A stretch of DNA of 64,000 bases from an uncultured Bacteroidales bacterium (lineage in GTDB: Bacteria; Bacteroidota; Bacteroidia; Bacteroidales; Paludibacteraceae). The notes under the pieces are model-generated. The model made no database searches. It was not told where the DNA came from and saw nothing but the letters and a program-made list of their open reading frames with translations. Below, piece after piece: positions 9,165 through 17,325 of this stretch (positions are counted from its first letter, which is position 1; every line of letters begins with the position of its first letter). The stretch spans positions 84,978 to 148,977 of the forward strand of contig CACYHE010000008.1 of assembly GCA_902774185.1 (NCBI GenBank). The letters are read 5' to 3'. The position numbers were made by a program, and so were the translations under genes.

Positions 9165-9193
<29 letters not shown>
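7313..9193 (+). CDS. bifunctional MurF/alanine racemase with shortened MurF half
   Basis: A 626-residue fusion. Residues 1 to about 248 are MurF-like (UDP-MurNAc-tripeptide:D-Ala-D-Ala ligase): an N-terminal domain, P-loop GITGSNGKT near residue 94, and the central-domain motif AIFEAGISEPGEM. Residues about 250-626 are a complete alanine racemase with the PLP lysine in CMVKAFAYGAG (near 282) and the catalytic tyrosine segment ETIGYGRHTT. Bacteroidetes fusions of this kind are usually about 820 residues; here the end of the MurF central domain and the whole C-terminal Mur ligase domain (about 180 residues) are absent, the protein passing directly from ARILQQTHETV into Alr. MurF activity is therefore doubtful while racemase activity looks intact. 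Two CAAAC repeats are translated: SNNFKQPQTTSNN in the MurF half and [13 protein letters not shown] in Alr. ATG 7313 chosen over TTG 7289. Confidence 0.92.
7732..7771 (+). repeat. in-frame TCAAACAACC repeat in the MurF half
   Basis: After TTAACAATG come four copies of the 10-bp unit TCAAACAACN. It encodes MSNNFKQPQTTSNN in a loop before the AIFEAG strand. Confidence 0.85.
8641..8680 (+). repeat. in-frame TTTCAAACRA repeat in the Alr half
   Basis: Four 10-bp units (GATTTCAAAC, twice; AATCTCAAAC; AATTTCAAAC), preceded by CTAAC. They encode [14 protein letters not shown] in a surface loop before ILKHICNSAG. Confidence 0.85.
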
Positions 9194-9947
<754 letters not shown>

Positions 9948-9970
9948 TTGAGCAAATTTTGCAAATTTAT

Positions 9971-10001
9971 TTGCATATATCAGAAAAAAGTAGTAATTTT
10001 G
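9971..10001 (+). promoter_or_regulatory. promoter of the 10026/10151 pair
   Basis: TTG (9971-9973), 20 bp, TAATTTTG (9994-10001); -33 region TTTGCATATATCAG. Confidence 0.85.
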
Positions 10002-10025
10002 CAGCGAATTTCAAAATTTAACAAT

Positions 10026-10151
10026 ATGGGAACGTTAGTTAATACAAAAGAGCCGAAAACGGACAAGGGCAATCGGATGTACGAGTTTAAGCGCGTACAA
10101 AGCGATGAGTTGGAGCAGTATCGTATTCCCGTATATGGTTATATGGCATAA
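10026..10151 (+). CDS. small unknown protein, 41 residues
   Basis: The ATG at 10026 opens a 41-codon frame (MGTLVNTKEP to PVYGYMA) placed about 25 bp after a strong consensus promoter. It is charged, with no signal peptide or membrane segment. Its TAA shares one base with the ATG of the next gene (TAATG at 10149-10153), an arrangement typical of translational coupling, which is the main support for it being real. Function unknown. It could be a partner or antitoxin-like peptide of the 169-residue product, or a leader peptide. Confidence 0.65.
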   Translation: MGTLVNTKEPKTDKGNRMYEFKRVQSDELEQYRIPVYGYMA

Positions 10152-10660
10152 TGCTTCCGCACTATCCTTATACTTTTTTGACGCGCCAGTGCGCAGGTGA
10201 CATACCTGTGCTTGTTTATCATTTCCGTTCGACGAAAACTAAACGCTGGTATATCGTGCGGGTAGAACAATATCCAAATGATTTCTTTGGAATCAAATTC
10301 TATTTGAAGGCGGATAGTCGTAGCCCTCATAAGTATAATCGTCTGACCGGTCTTAATGAGCCCCGCCCGATTATTTATACGTGCATTGCCATATTAATGG
10401 AGTTGGCGGAACGATATCCCTCTTCGTCATTTGGATTTATAGGCGCAAATCTTATTGGAGAAAGCGAAAATGAGACGAAACGATTCCGTGTATATCGTCG
10501 TATTTTAACGACCTATTTTTCAGAAGAACACTATCTGCATTACCAAATCGTAGAAAAGAGCGCTTATGCGCTGGTTCGCAAATCTACCATAGAACAAAAT
10601 CCAAATCTAATCAAAGAAATTAGCACATATTTCTCTGATAACTATACGAATTTTGATTAA
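10151..10660 (+). CDS. unknown protein, 169 residues, coupled to a 41-residue upstream gene
   Basis: Starts at ATG 10151, overlapping the upstream stop by one base. The product is soluble, basic and aromatic-rich, with a segment FRSTKTKRWYIVRVEQYP near residues 26-43 that looks like the strands of a small alpha/beta fold, then a helix IYTCIAILMELAERYP and FGFIGANLIGESENETKRFR followed by VYRRILTTYF. I have an impression of similar conserved hypothetical proteins in Bacteroidales but cannot name a family. The layout of strand pair, helix and GxxGAN segment could be compared with acetyltransferase folds, but no motif proves it. The stretch after the gene holds a candidate structured RNA. Confidence 0.75.
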   Translation: MLPHYPYTFLTRQCAGDIPVLVYHFRSTKTKRWYIVRVEQYPNDFFGIKFYLKADSRSPHKYNRLTGLNEPRPIIYTCIAILMELAERYPSSSFGFIGANLIGESENETKRFRVYRRILTTYFSEEHYLHYQIVEKSAYALVRKSTIEQNPNLIKEISTYFSDNYTNFD

Positions 10661-10724
10661 ACCATCGTCTTCGCGAGTCCGCTATACTCCACAAAATATC
10701 TAAATCTGCATTAATTTTGCAACG

Positions 10725-11030
10725 CAAAATGCAAGTGCTGGCTCCGACAGCGTAAAAAAGCGGTGCGTCAGATCTTAGACGTTAAAAGGGATGACATAAT
10801 TAAAGGCGTTTATTGACGCTTGTTTTGGTATTACGAAATCTAGCAAGTTTCCATCCTATCCAAAACAAGAATGTGCAATAAGCGTTCTCGTGGATATGTA
10901 ATATCCGTTCACGCCCATAACGGGCGGGAGGGTCTGCATATCGGGCGTGGACGTTATTGTTTGTTCTTGGTCAAAGGTTTTGCTAGAGCCTAATAGTAGA
11001 GAATGAGCGTGAATAATGTTCGCGCTTTTC
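10725..11030 (+). ncRNA. candidate structured non-coding RNA in a 434-bp gene-free stretch
   Basis: No convincing frame occurs between 10661 and 11094. A perfect -7 element TAATTTTG lies at 10712-10719 (without a good -33). Downstream are a long two-part hairpin, CGTTTATTG (10807-10815) with CAATAAGCG (10876-10884) enclosing CTTGTTTTGG (10819-10828) with CCAAAACAAG (10860-10869); a hairpin GGATAT/ATATCC (10892-10906); a hairpin CGCCC/GGGCG (10912-10926); and a terminator-like hairpin at 11006-11026. Promoter-like start, nested helices and terminator together suggest a stable RNA of about 300 nt. It should be compared with Rfam Bacteroidales-1 and 6S RNA models. It could alternatively be a leader for 11095. 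Confidence 0.5.
11006..11029 (+). terminator. terminator-like hairpin ending the candidate RNA
   Basis: AGCGTGAA (11006-11013) pairs with TTCGCGCT (11019-11026, one G-T), loop TAATG, followed by TTTCTTG. Confidence 0.6.
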
Positions 11031-11094
11031 TTGTATTATATACGGAGTGTGCCGAAAATCCGCTAAAGAGTAGGAGAAATACACTATATGTAAT

Positions 11095-11343
11095 ATGGAA
11101 AACTTTATTAACATCCAACAACTACAAAATGCCATATCCGGCAGAGACTGTATTCGTAATGCGCAATGCATAAGTGAACTGAAGGAAAAGTATGGTCATG
11201 AGCGAATTGCTTTCTGGCATTTTAGACAATTTGAGGAAATATGTGATTATATACTACGAAACGATATTAATGATCTAAGTATAGATGCCAAAGAAAGATT
11301 AACTACATTCTTTTCTGCATTTATAGAAAAACATCCGTTATAA
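11095..11343 (+). CDS. unknown protein, 82 residues
   Basis: First gene of an A+T-rich series. The 82-residue product (MENFINIQQLQNAISGRDCI to FFSAFIEKHPL) appears all-helical and soluble; no motif is recognised. A purine-rich AGGAGA lies at 11072-11077, 17 bp before the ATG. Its codon use is visibly more A+T-rich than flanking housekeeping genes, which fits acquired or fast-evolving DNA. It might be an immunity protein or a cargo gene of a conflict system, by position only. Confidence 0.6.
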   Translation: MENFINIQQLQNAISGRDCIRNAQCISELKEKYGHERIAFWHFRQFEEICDYILRNDINDLSIDAKERLTTFFSAFIEKHPL

Positions 11344-11418
11344 ATTAGACTATGGTAAACATTGTCAAATATGGTGTAAAGTTAACGATAACCGCAAGTA
11401 AAATAAATATTTAATCAT

Positions 11419-11907
11419 ATGGCAAAGGAAGGTTCTTGGGAATTTGGTTTTATTGATGACAACCAAAATCAAATATGCATAGAACGTTGTAATGTATTTG
11501 GGAAAGATGAAATTTGCTCTCAAAATGATGTACTTATGCAATGTGTAAGTGCTAATTATAATGTAACGAAAGATAAAATTCTAAAGTTTCGTTGGTTGGG
11601 TATTGAATGGAACTATGCTCAACTTATTCTTGATGAAGATAACTATGTTCATGGAGTCAGATTGGTAATCATCACTCCATATCTGAATCCATTTTATAAA
11701 GTACGGTCTATTCTGGATGAAGAACTTCTTAATAAGCATTTTTATTGTAGGCATATGCTCTCTAATTGTAAAATATTGGAGAATTGTAATTTTTGTGTGA
11801 GATATGAAGAAATTGGTAATGCATATAAAATTATTACCGACGTAATCTCATGTTGGTACGATATAGATGAGAAAGCAGATAAATTATATGCTGAATTTAA
11901 ACTATAG
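11419..11907 (+). CDS. unknown protein, 162 residues
   Basis: ATG 11419 to stop 11907. The acidic, strand-rich product (MAKEGSWEFGFIDDNQNQIC at the start) carries eight or more cysteines spread through the chain, including CRHMLSNCKILENCNFC in the C-terminal third, which could bind metal or simply be a reduced cytosolic protein. No signal peptide. It precedes the next gene by 5 bp, so both are probably co-transcribed. No family recognised. Confidence 0.65.
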   Translation: MAKEGSWEFGFIDDNQNQICIERCNVFGKDEICSQNDVLMQCVSANYNVTKDKILKFRWLGIEWNYAQLILDEDNYVHGVRLVIITPYLNPFYKVRSILDEELLNKHFYCRHMLSNCKILENCNFCVRYEEIGNAYKIITDVISCWYDIDEKADKLYAEFKL

Positions 11908-11912
11908 ATATT

Positions 11913-12395
11913 ATGGGACTATTTTCCAGACAGTCAGAACCTCAGAGAGATTCTATAGAAGTTAGTTTTTGTAACTACAATCCTTTTTTATCAAAAATCG
12001 TCATTGATACGCCAAATGATTTTGACTTAGGAAAAACGCTTGGCAGATCAATGAAGGAACTTGCGCAGTACACCCATGAATTGAAGATAGGAGCAGAATC
12101 GCTTGAAACAATTTTACGGAGAAGTGATTGTTTTAATGGTGATATATATCGGATAACTGATTTTAAAATAGTAAAATGCGATGGCAAACAATTTGTTGAT
12201 GAAGTGTTTATATCTCTCCGTGGAAAACATAATTATGACGTTCGTTATAAAGTATGTTATGCATGCCCAATAGACTTGCTTCCCGTTTGGTATAAAGATT
12301 ATGATTATAATTGGGAGGGAGTTACAAAAGCGAACGACAAAATCTTATGGGAACTGATATGCGAAGCCAACAATACAGATGGAAACAATATATAA
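11913..12395 (+). CDS. unknown protein, 160 residues
   Basis: ATG 11913, five bases after the previous stop. The product begins MGLFSRQSEPQRDSIEVSF and contains a helical stretch LGRSMKELAQYTHELKIGAE and the strands VDEVFISLRGKHNYDVRYKV. It resembles in size and composition the small single-domain proteins found in Bacteroidales toxin-immunity clusters, but that is a guess from context. It overlaps or abuts the next gene. Confidence 0.65.
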   Translation: MGLFSRQSEPQRDSIEVSFCNYNPFLSKIVIDTPNDFDLGKTLGRSMKELAQYTHELKIGAESLETILRRSDCFNGDIYRITDFKIVKCDGKQFVDEVFISLRGKHNYDVRYKVCYACPIDLLPVWYKDYDYNWEGVTKANDKILWELICEANNTDGNNI

Positions 12396-12414
12396 GATTA
12401 AGAAAGGAACATAT

Positions 12415-12798
12415 ATGACAAGAGAAGAAAAATTGGAGTTCTTAAAAAGTTTAAAGCGCGCACGCGTTTATTATGAGGCAGGAAATAGCGCAGAGTTTGA
12501 CTATAACGACTCATCTGTTTATTTTCGTCATTATAATGGAGGTAAGTCTTATCAGAATTATGACAGATATTACTGGGACGAGACGGAGAAGATATTGTCA
12601 TATATGGATTTAATAGTGCGGATAGACAAAAAACTGGATACCGATTATTATCCTTTATGGACTGTGGAAGAGGGATTTGTAAAAGAAGGAGAGACATTCA
12701 TCAAGTTAAGAGGCAAATATTACTCTGCTACATTCTTGGAGAAACTGCTTGATAGTGTTGATAGACTAAAGTCTCAGATAAACTTACCTTATTTATAA
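12415..12798 (+). CDS. unknown protein, 127 residues
   Basis: ATG 12415 (MTREEKLEFLKSLKRARVYY) is preferred to ATG 12379 because a purine-rich AAGAAAGGAAC precedes it at a normal distance and the extra twelve residues of the longer form look non-domain-like. The chain has an N-terminal helix, a tyrosine-rich strand segment (VYFRHYNGGKSYQNYDRYYW) and a C-terminal helix FLEKLLDSVDRLKSQ. Unknown function. Same A+T-rich series as its neighbours; next gene starts 4 bp after the stop. Confidence 0.65.
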   Translation: MTREEKLEFLKSLKRARVYYEAGNSAEFDYNDSSVYFRHYNGGKSYQNYDRYYWDETEKILSYMDLIVRIDKKLDTDYYPLWTVEEGFVKEGETFIKLRGKYYSATFLEKLLDSVDRLKSQINLPYL

Positions 12799-12802
12799 TA
12801 TT

Positions 12803-13303
12803 ATGCAATACGATTATACAAAAACTGCAGTAGAGTTCATTCCTTTGTATGAACAACTACGCTTGAAACAGCCGATGGATCTCCTAGGAGATTTCGATAA
12901 TGGTACAACACACATGAACCATTATCGGTTCTACTACTATGACCACTATATGGATTGCTATGCAAGCACGGAAAAACCGTTTATTGAAATCGGAATGCGG
13001 CGTGTGACAGAAAAGTTGGTTTACTCAGAAGCGAACTTTGCTAAGGCAACAGCGCTCTGTAATGATCTAAACGAAGGCTATCATGCGGGCAAGGTTCTTT
13101 GTTATCCTGATTACGATAAGAAGATAATCTATTTTGATGTTTGGTTTCAATCCTTAGTTCCGCAGTTGCCGGAAGATATGGATTATTTGGTAGAAGGTAC
13201 AGAGATTTTGGCTGGTGTAGTTATGGAAGAAGTAGATAAACTTATCGACCAGCTTAATTCCGAACAAACAACCAAACCTAAAACCGCAAAACACTATGAG
13301 TAA
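12803..13303 (+). CDS. unknown protein, 166 residues (YbjN/secretion-chaperone-like outline)
   Basis: ATG 12803. The alternation of an N-terminal helix, antiparallel strands (YRFYYYDHYMDCYASTEKPF, GKVLCYPDYDKKIIYFDVWF), a middle helix (NFAKATALCNDLNEGY) and a C-terminal helix (LAGVVMEEVDKLIDQL) resembles the YbjN or type III secretion chaperone-like fold; this is inferred from secondary-structure pattern, not a motif. It overlaps the following lipoprotein gene by 8 bp, so it is co-transcribed. Confidence 0.7.
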   Translation: MQYDYTKTAVEFIPLYEQLRLKQPMDLLGDFDNGTTHMNHYRFYYYDHYMDCYASTEKPFIEIGMRRVTEKLVYSEANFAKATALCNDLNEGYHAGKVLCYPDYDKKIIYFDVWFQSLVPQLPEDMDYLVEGTEILAGVVMEEVDKLIDQLNSEQTTKPKTAKHYE

Positions 13304-14204
13304 AAAGATCATTTTTATTACCCTTACGTGCTTGTTTGTTGCATGTGGAAACAAGCAGGTACAGCACGACGAAAAAGCGTCTGATGTCGCTATCGTAACA
13401 TCAGACTCCATCATTGAATCCGATGAAGATGATATCGACATTTCTAATGACGAACGATTTTGGTTTGATGATGCACAAGAAAATCACAAAGTCATAATGC
13501 AAGCCATAATTGATGGCGATGCAGAAAAATTAGCCTCTGTAACAGAGTTCCCCATATACCAAGGATATCCGTTAAAAGACATAAACAACGCCAGAGAGTT
13601 AAAACAATTCTTCAACATTCTTTTTGACGATTCAATTAAGAACGTTTTGCAAAAGGCATCATTGGACGATTGGAGTCCCATGGGCTGGCGCGGTTGTATG
13701 CTGTTAGATGGCGAATATCTTTGGACAACTGAAGAAGGGTTATTGCATTTCGTGACGTATGAATCCCAAGCGCTTAAACAATATGAGCAGAAGATGAGGA
13801 TGGAAGAGCAGCAAGATCTGAATGAATCGACGGAATGGTTTACTCATTCATGTTATCTTGCGGAGGATAGTATTGTGTTTCTTCGTTTAGAGACATTTGA
13901 TGGTGTTGAACGGTTACACGTATTCACGCAAAGTGACATTCCATACAAGCGACATCTTATCTTCAATGGCTCTGTGGAATACGAGGGTTCATGTCATAAT
14001 GAGGTATATTGGTATGCGTGTGAAGATTCTGTAATCTCGGTAATGATAACCTCTCCTATGTGTATTGGTAAGCAGGATCTGAAAGTTATTGCTGACCATA
14101 TTGCCATATTCCCGAAACACTATAACCTGCCTGATGTTTTACAAGGAAAAACAATCCCTTTACAGAGAGCGTATTGGCGAGATGTAAAGAAATGGTGGAA
14201 ATAG
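13296..14204 (+). CDS. predicted lipoprotein, 302 residues, unknown function
   Basis: N-terminus MSKKIIFITLTCLFVACGN has a lipobox FVAC with the lipidated cysteine at residue 17. An acidic linker (SDSIIESDEDDIDISNDE) separates the anchor from a globular region beginning near residue 55 that starts with two predicted helices (NHKVIMQAIIDGDAEKLASV), a layout seen in periplasmic NTF2-like or ankyrin-like proteins, though no domain is certain. The start overlaps the upstream gene by 8 bp; the next lipoprotein gene follows after 9 bp. The acid-rich tether would suit export to the surface, which is an inference. Confidence 0.75.
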   Translation: MSKKIIFITLTCLFVACGNKQVQHDEKASDVAIVTSDSIIESDEDDIDISNDERFWFDDAQENHKVIMQAIIDGDAEKLASVTEFPIYQGYPLKDINNARELKQFFNILFDDSIKNVLQKASLDDWSPMGWRGCMLLDGEYLWTTEEGLLHFVTYESQALKQYEQKMRMEEQQDLNESTEWFTHSCYLAEDSIVFLRLETFDGVERLHVFTQSDIPYKRHLIFNGSVEYEGSCHNEVYWYACEDSVISVMITSPMCIGKQDLKVIADHIAIFPKHYNLPDVLQGKTIPLQRAYWRDVKKWWK

Positions 14205-14213
14205 TATTTGTTT

Positions 14214-14930
14214 ATGAAAACATCTAAAATAATCTCAATTACTCTATTGGCACTCACACTTGTAGCATGCCATAAGCTAGTAGCAGAAACGCCCCAGTTT
14301 GTGTGCTATTACTACAATAGTGCTGTCTCGCTCCCTGCATCTGACGACATGCCGGAGATGTCTTCTCAGATATACCGCGACATAGAGTGTCCGCTCCCCA
14401 CCAATGACGCGTGGACAAAGATCCACAACTTCATTGTTGCTGAGTTTTTGAACGACACTACAAGTAATTGCGCAAGGTTTGATACAGCAGATTTGCAGAA
14501 ACTGTATGAGTATCCGGCTGTTGTCGAGAAAGACACCGAATCTACGTACGCATATCGTCATAACGATTACATCAGTTTGCGAACGTATCATTTAGACGAT
14601 TCTGTGTACGGTTACTACTGTCATACTAAGTGGTACGACTTGGGCGCACATGGTACAGAGGGCTATTACTATCGCTATTTTGATACGCGTACAGGAGAAC
14701 CTATTTCTATAGAGAGTTTAGCAATCGATGTTTCAGCCGTTTCTGCGTATTTAGATAGTCATATCCGTCAATCCGACAAGGCATGGGGAATTTTGGTAGA
14801 CACGATTCTGCCAAACAACAACTTCATTATTTCCGATAGAGGTTTGACTTTTGTATATAATCAATACGACATCGCTAGTTATGCTGCCGATACTATAATG
14901 TGTTTCGTGCCCTACTATGTTATTAAATAA
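14214..14930 (+). CDS. lipoprotein with DUF3298/RsiV-like C-terminal domain
   Basis: A 238-residue protein with lipobox LVAC (cysteine at residue 19). The C-terminal part (IISDRGLTFVYNQYDIASYA, then a short strand ending VPYYVIK) matches the pattern of DUF3298, the domain of anti-sigma factor RsiV and of many Bacteroidetes lipoproteins, which binds lysozyme in RsiV. The middle region with a GTEGYYYRYFDTRTGEPIS segment fits the DUF4163/3298 pair. ATG 14214 is preferred to TTG 14208. It ends the A+T-rich run of genes and faces the methyltransferase operon across a hairpin at 14931-14980. Confidence 0.75.
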   Translation: MKTSKIISITLLALTLVACHKLVAETPQFVCYYYNSAVSLPASDDMPEMSSQIYRDIECPLPTNDAWTKIHNFIVAEFLNDTTSNCARFDTADLQKLYEYPAVVEKDTESTYAYRHNDYISLRTYHLDDSVYGYYCHTKWYDLGAHGTEGYYYRYFDTRTGEPISIESLAIDVSAVSAYLDSHIRQSDKAWGILVDTILPNNNFIISDRGLTFVYNQYDIASYAADTIMCFVPYYVIK

Positions 14931-14980
14931 CTTATCCTCTGCAATGATGAGGCATATGCCCTCATAGGGCAAGAGGTAAG
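14931..14980. terminator. nested hairpin between convergent genes
   Basis: CTTATCCTCT (14931-14940) pairs with AGAGGTAAG (14972-14980) with one bulge, around an inner stem ATGAGGCAT/ATGCCCTCAT. There is no long T run; on the minus strand it is followed by TTATTTAAT. Probably a terminator for one or both operons. Confidence 0.5.
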
Positions 14981-15045
14981 ATAAAGGGATATAATTGGCA
15001 GGAGTGGACAAATGGAACATTAGTGCATAGGTGTTACATAGGTAA

Positions 15046-15078
15046 TGACCACGTGATGATTACGTAATGATTACGTGT
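15046..15078. repeat. three 11-bp direct repeats
   Basis: TGACCACGTGA, TGATTACGTAA and TGATTACGTGT follow one another exactly. The same 11-bp theme (TGATACGTAAT permuted) occurs four times at 59565-59608. Confidence 0.75.
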
Positions 15079-15094
15079 GGGAAATGGAACATTT

Positions 15095-16282
15095 TTAGAC
15101 CCGCTCGGCGTAGAAAAGGGTAGGTTTGCCGGCAACACGGCAACCGATAATGAAAACTGTACCTCCATCTTTGAGGTGCAGTTTTTTCTTGAGAGCCTCA
15201 GGTGACAATGGATAATTGCGCGTCAATACGTTCGCATTGGTGATTTGTAATTTGTGATTTGTGATTTGCTCCGTAATGCGCCATATACGACCGGGAAAGT
15301 CCTCTATTAATTGCTCCGAACAATAAAGATGGGTATTGACATCTAATTTTTGAAGACCAAATCGCTGCGCTACCAACTTGTACGCGCCGGCCTTTAATAT
15401 CGCAGAATTTGGTTCATAAAGAAACCCACCATTAAGCAAAGCGTCACCATTCATCAATAAACAATCTCTTTCATCCTCTTTGGTGAAGACGAACGCTTGG
15501 TCTTTTTTGTCAAGATCTATCGCCGTTATTTGTCCCGTACCGCCGCTTAATAGCAATAACTCTTTTACTTCGTTCTTGATGGCGACCACATAAATATCCC
15601 AAATTAATTGACAATTGACACTTGACAATTGACAAATTGCTTGCGTCAAGTCCAACATGGGAGAGAGTTTGATCATCAACCGTTTGCCGTGTTGGAGCAG
15701 AGTAGGGAGTAGTTCGACTACATTCGGTGTGCAATCTTCGAGACGAAAGACTTTACCACCGTGACTATCTCGTCTTGCAGGGTCTATGAAAATAAGGTCG
15801 TAGCCCCTCCCGACCTCCCCCGTGAGGGAGGAGAGAAACACTTCAGCGGTACAATTATGAATCGTAATAGAGCCTACCCCCATCCCCTTCCTGTAGGGAA
15901 GTGAGAAGTTGTGCGAAGCAATTCTACATAATTCCGCATTCTGCTCGACGTAGTCGGTGTGCTCAAATTGTTCGCTTAAGAAATAGGTATCAACTCCGTA
16001 GCCTCCTGTTAGATCCACAAAATTTGAAACTTGAAATTTGAAATTTGCACGGCTCAGCCGATCGATAGAAATTAGCGAAGCTTTGTAGCGTGCAGCGAGT
16101 TCGGAGGAACACTGTTCGCAGCTAAGGCGAACGGGGTACCACCAATCGGGAATAGAGGCAAAGGTGGGCAACTTATCCGCTGTCCGTTCGCGACCTTCGA
16201 CTTGCTGAAGGAACCACCGCCATTCGTCGTCGCTGAGGTGCTTGTATTTAGAGCGTTGTAACGCTAAATCTTCAACCTTCAC
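15095..16282 (-). CDS. class I SAM methyltransferase, THUMP-like/PG_1098 type
   Basis: A 395-residue protein with SAM motif I VDLTGGYGVDTYFLS near residue 89, an acidic motif II and the motif IFIDPARRD near residue 165, then a C-terminal region ending LHLKDGGTVFIIGCRVAGK, the layout of Bacteroidetes THUMP-like domain methyltransferases of unknown (probably RNA) substrate. It starts with GTG at 16282 in a GTGA overlap with the SpoIID-like gene. Three repeat segments are translated inside it: NFKFQVSNF (16018-16048), QLSSVNCQL (15604-15639) and ITNHKLQITNAN (15237-15268). All lie in loops between core motifs. Last gene of a four-gene operon. Confidence 0.85.
   Translation of the reverse strand: MKVEDLALQRSKYKHLSDDEWRWFLQQVEGRERTADKLPTFASIPDWWYPVRLSCEQCSSELAARYKASLISIDRLSRANFKFQVSNFVDLTGGYGVDTYFLSEQFEHTDYVEQNAELCRIASHNFSLPYRKGMGVGSITIHNCTAEVFLSSLTGEVGRGYDLIFIDPARRDSHGGKVFRLEDCTPNVVELLPTLLQHGKRLMIKLSPMLDLTQAICQLSSVNCQLIWDIYVVAIKNEVKELLLLSGGTGQITAIDLDKKDQAFVFTKEDERDCLLMNGDALLNGGFLYEPNSAILKAGAYKLVAQRFGLQKLDVNTHLYCSEQLIEDFPGRIWRITEQITNHKLQITNANVLTRNYPLSPEALKKKLHLKDGGTVFIIGCRVAGKPTLFYAERV
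15237..15268 (-). repeat. in-frame CAAATCACAAATTACAAATC repeat in the methyltransferase
   Basis: Eight to nine bp units, read on the coding strand, encode QITNHKLQITN. Same family as the C-terminus of the 53164 gene and the GT2 linker at 18465-18500. Confidence 0.8.
15604..15639 (-). repeat. in-frame CAATTGTCAA repeat in the methyltransferase
   Basis: Plus strand reads TTGACAATTGACACTTGACA then ATTGACAA; coding strand gives ICQLSSVNCQLI. Confidence 0.8.
16018..16048 (-). repeat. in-frame CAAATTTCAA repeat in the methyltransferase
   Basis: Plus strand AATTTGAAACTTGAAATTTG then AAATTTG; codes for NFKFQVSNF just before SAM motif I. Confidence 0.75.
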
Positions 16283-17325
16283 TCTACAATCTTCAATTGA
16301 GTATTATGGTAATAATACGAAAGTATTTCTTCGTACTTCATTCCTTCGGACGCCATAACGGCTGCTCCTATTTGACAGAGTCCTGCTCCGTGACCCCATC
16401 CGTGACCTATAAGGGTGAATGTTGAAGGTTGAATGTTGAATGATTTTTCAACTTCAAACCAGGAACTATATAGACAGGATTTCGAAAGCCAATATCGGAT
16501 TTTCAGTTCTTTGCCGATGATCTCCGTGTGTTTGGTTCCGACGATCTTAAGGCTGTCGATACGTCCTGAGGCACCCCGATGAAGGGGAATGAGGTCGATG
16601 ATATCTCCGAAGTCGATGCCGGACTTGGTGCGTACTATCTCGCTGAGCTCTTCTTGCGTATAACTCACTTTCCAATCCCTGAAATCCTTGGTTTCCTGAT
16701 CGTAGTCATTGAGTACGAGTCGCAGCACTTTCGGCGATGGAGACTTGCAATAATCGCAATTCACCGATTGGATATACGGCACGTCGATGTCTTCCCAACA
16801 AGTACGCCAGATCTCCGTTCGCCCACCGCAACACTTGTAATACCGGCAGTCGCAGACCGCATCACCGTACATTAGTACTTGACCTTGGGTTGCCCGCACG
16901 GCTTCCACAGCCCGTTCATTCATTCTGCGAAGTCCTTCGTAGCGCTGACAGTGATCATCGGCACAGACATCAAAATCATTTACGATTTGTCCATTTACCA
17001 TTTGTCCGTGTGGTTTGGCAGCGATAGCTCTCATCGCCCAACTGCGACTGATCACCGCGTGTGCTTTGAGCAGTTCCATCGGACTGTTGGCGTTCATCTC
17101 AGACGAGATAACCGAACACAAGTAGTCTTCCAAATCAATCGTATTGATAGCGGTTTGGGTACCATCGGCATTGTTGCGTATTTCCAAAGAACCTGCGAAC
17201 TCTTGGTCTTCATGTCTGTCCCAATGAAAACCAATACCGATACGTACATTCTTTAGAATGAACGTCTTCTCCTTTTGCTCAAATTCAATCTTTGGCGCCG
17301 TTAATATGCCGACACGAATATTCAA
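16279..17325 (-). CDS. SpoIID/LytB-domain protein
   Basis: A 348-residue protein with the SpoIID signature EDYLCSVISSEMN followed by LLKAHAVISRSWAM (near residues 65-95) and the C-terminal motif GHGWGHGAGLCQIGA (near 305), in the order of amidase enhancer/lytic transglycosylase SpoIID, which acts on denuded peptidoglycan glycan strands. Four cysteines (CDCRYYKCCGGRTE) are typical of the Bacteroidetes form. No signal peptide is visible. The start is TTG at 17325, which is itself part of a GTTTGAA repeat unit (17320-17359); the next methionine is far inside the domain. Two more repeats are translated: GQMVNGQIVND (16977-17009) and SFNIQPSTFT (16413-16455). Overlaps the methyltransferase gene by 4 bp. 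Confidence 0.9.
   Translation of the reverse strand: MNIRVGILTAPKIEFEQKEKTFILKNVRIGIGFHWDRHEDQEFAGSLEIRNNADGTQTAINTIDLEDYLCSVISSEMNANSPMELLKAHAVISRSWAMRAIAAKPHGQMVNGQIVNDFDVCADDHCQRYEGLRRMNERAVEAVRATQGQVLMYGDAVCDCRYYKCCGGRTEIWRTCWEDIDVPYIQSVNCDYCKSPSPKVLRLVLNDYDQETKDFRDWKVSYTQEELSEIVRTKSGIDFGDIIDLIPLHRGASGRIDSLKIVGTKHTEIIGKELKIRYWLSKSCLYSSWFEVEKSFNIQPSTFTLIGHGWGHGAGLCQIGAAVMASEGMKYEEILSYYYHNTQLKIVE
16413..16455 (-). repeat. in-frame GAATGTTGAA repeat in the SpoIID-like gene
   Basis: Plus strand GGTGAATGTTGAAGGTTGAA followed by TGTTGAATGATTTTTC. It encodes FNIQPSTFTLI directly before the GHGWGHG motif. Confidence 0.75.
16977..17009 (-). repeat. in-frame ACAAATGGTAAATGGACAAA repeat in the SpoIID-like gene
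   Basis: Coding strand yields GQMVNGQIVNDF. Same family as the post-stop element found after nusA, infB, batC and the 52378 lipoprotein gene. Confidence 0.8.

Noticed and set aside
9948-10025. Upstream extension of the 41-residue gene to 9948
   Set aside because: It would begin inside the gap after the ABC gene and read through the promoter; ATG 10026 fits.
10740-10770. Resemblance of CTGGCTCCGACAGCG to the start of tmRNA
   Set aside because: The matching 3' acceptor and T arm and the tag frame were not found downstream.
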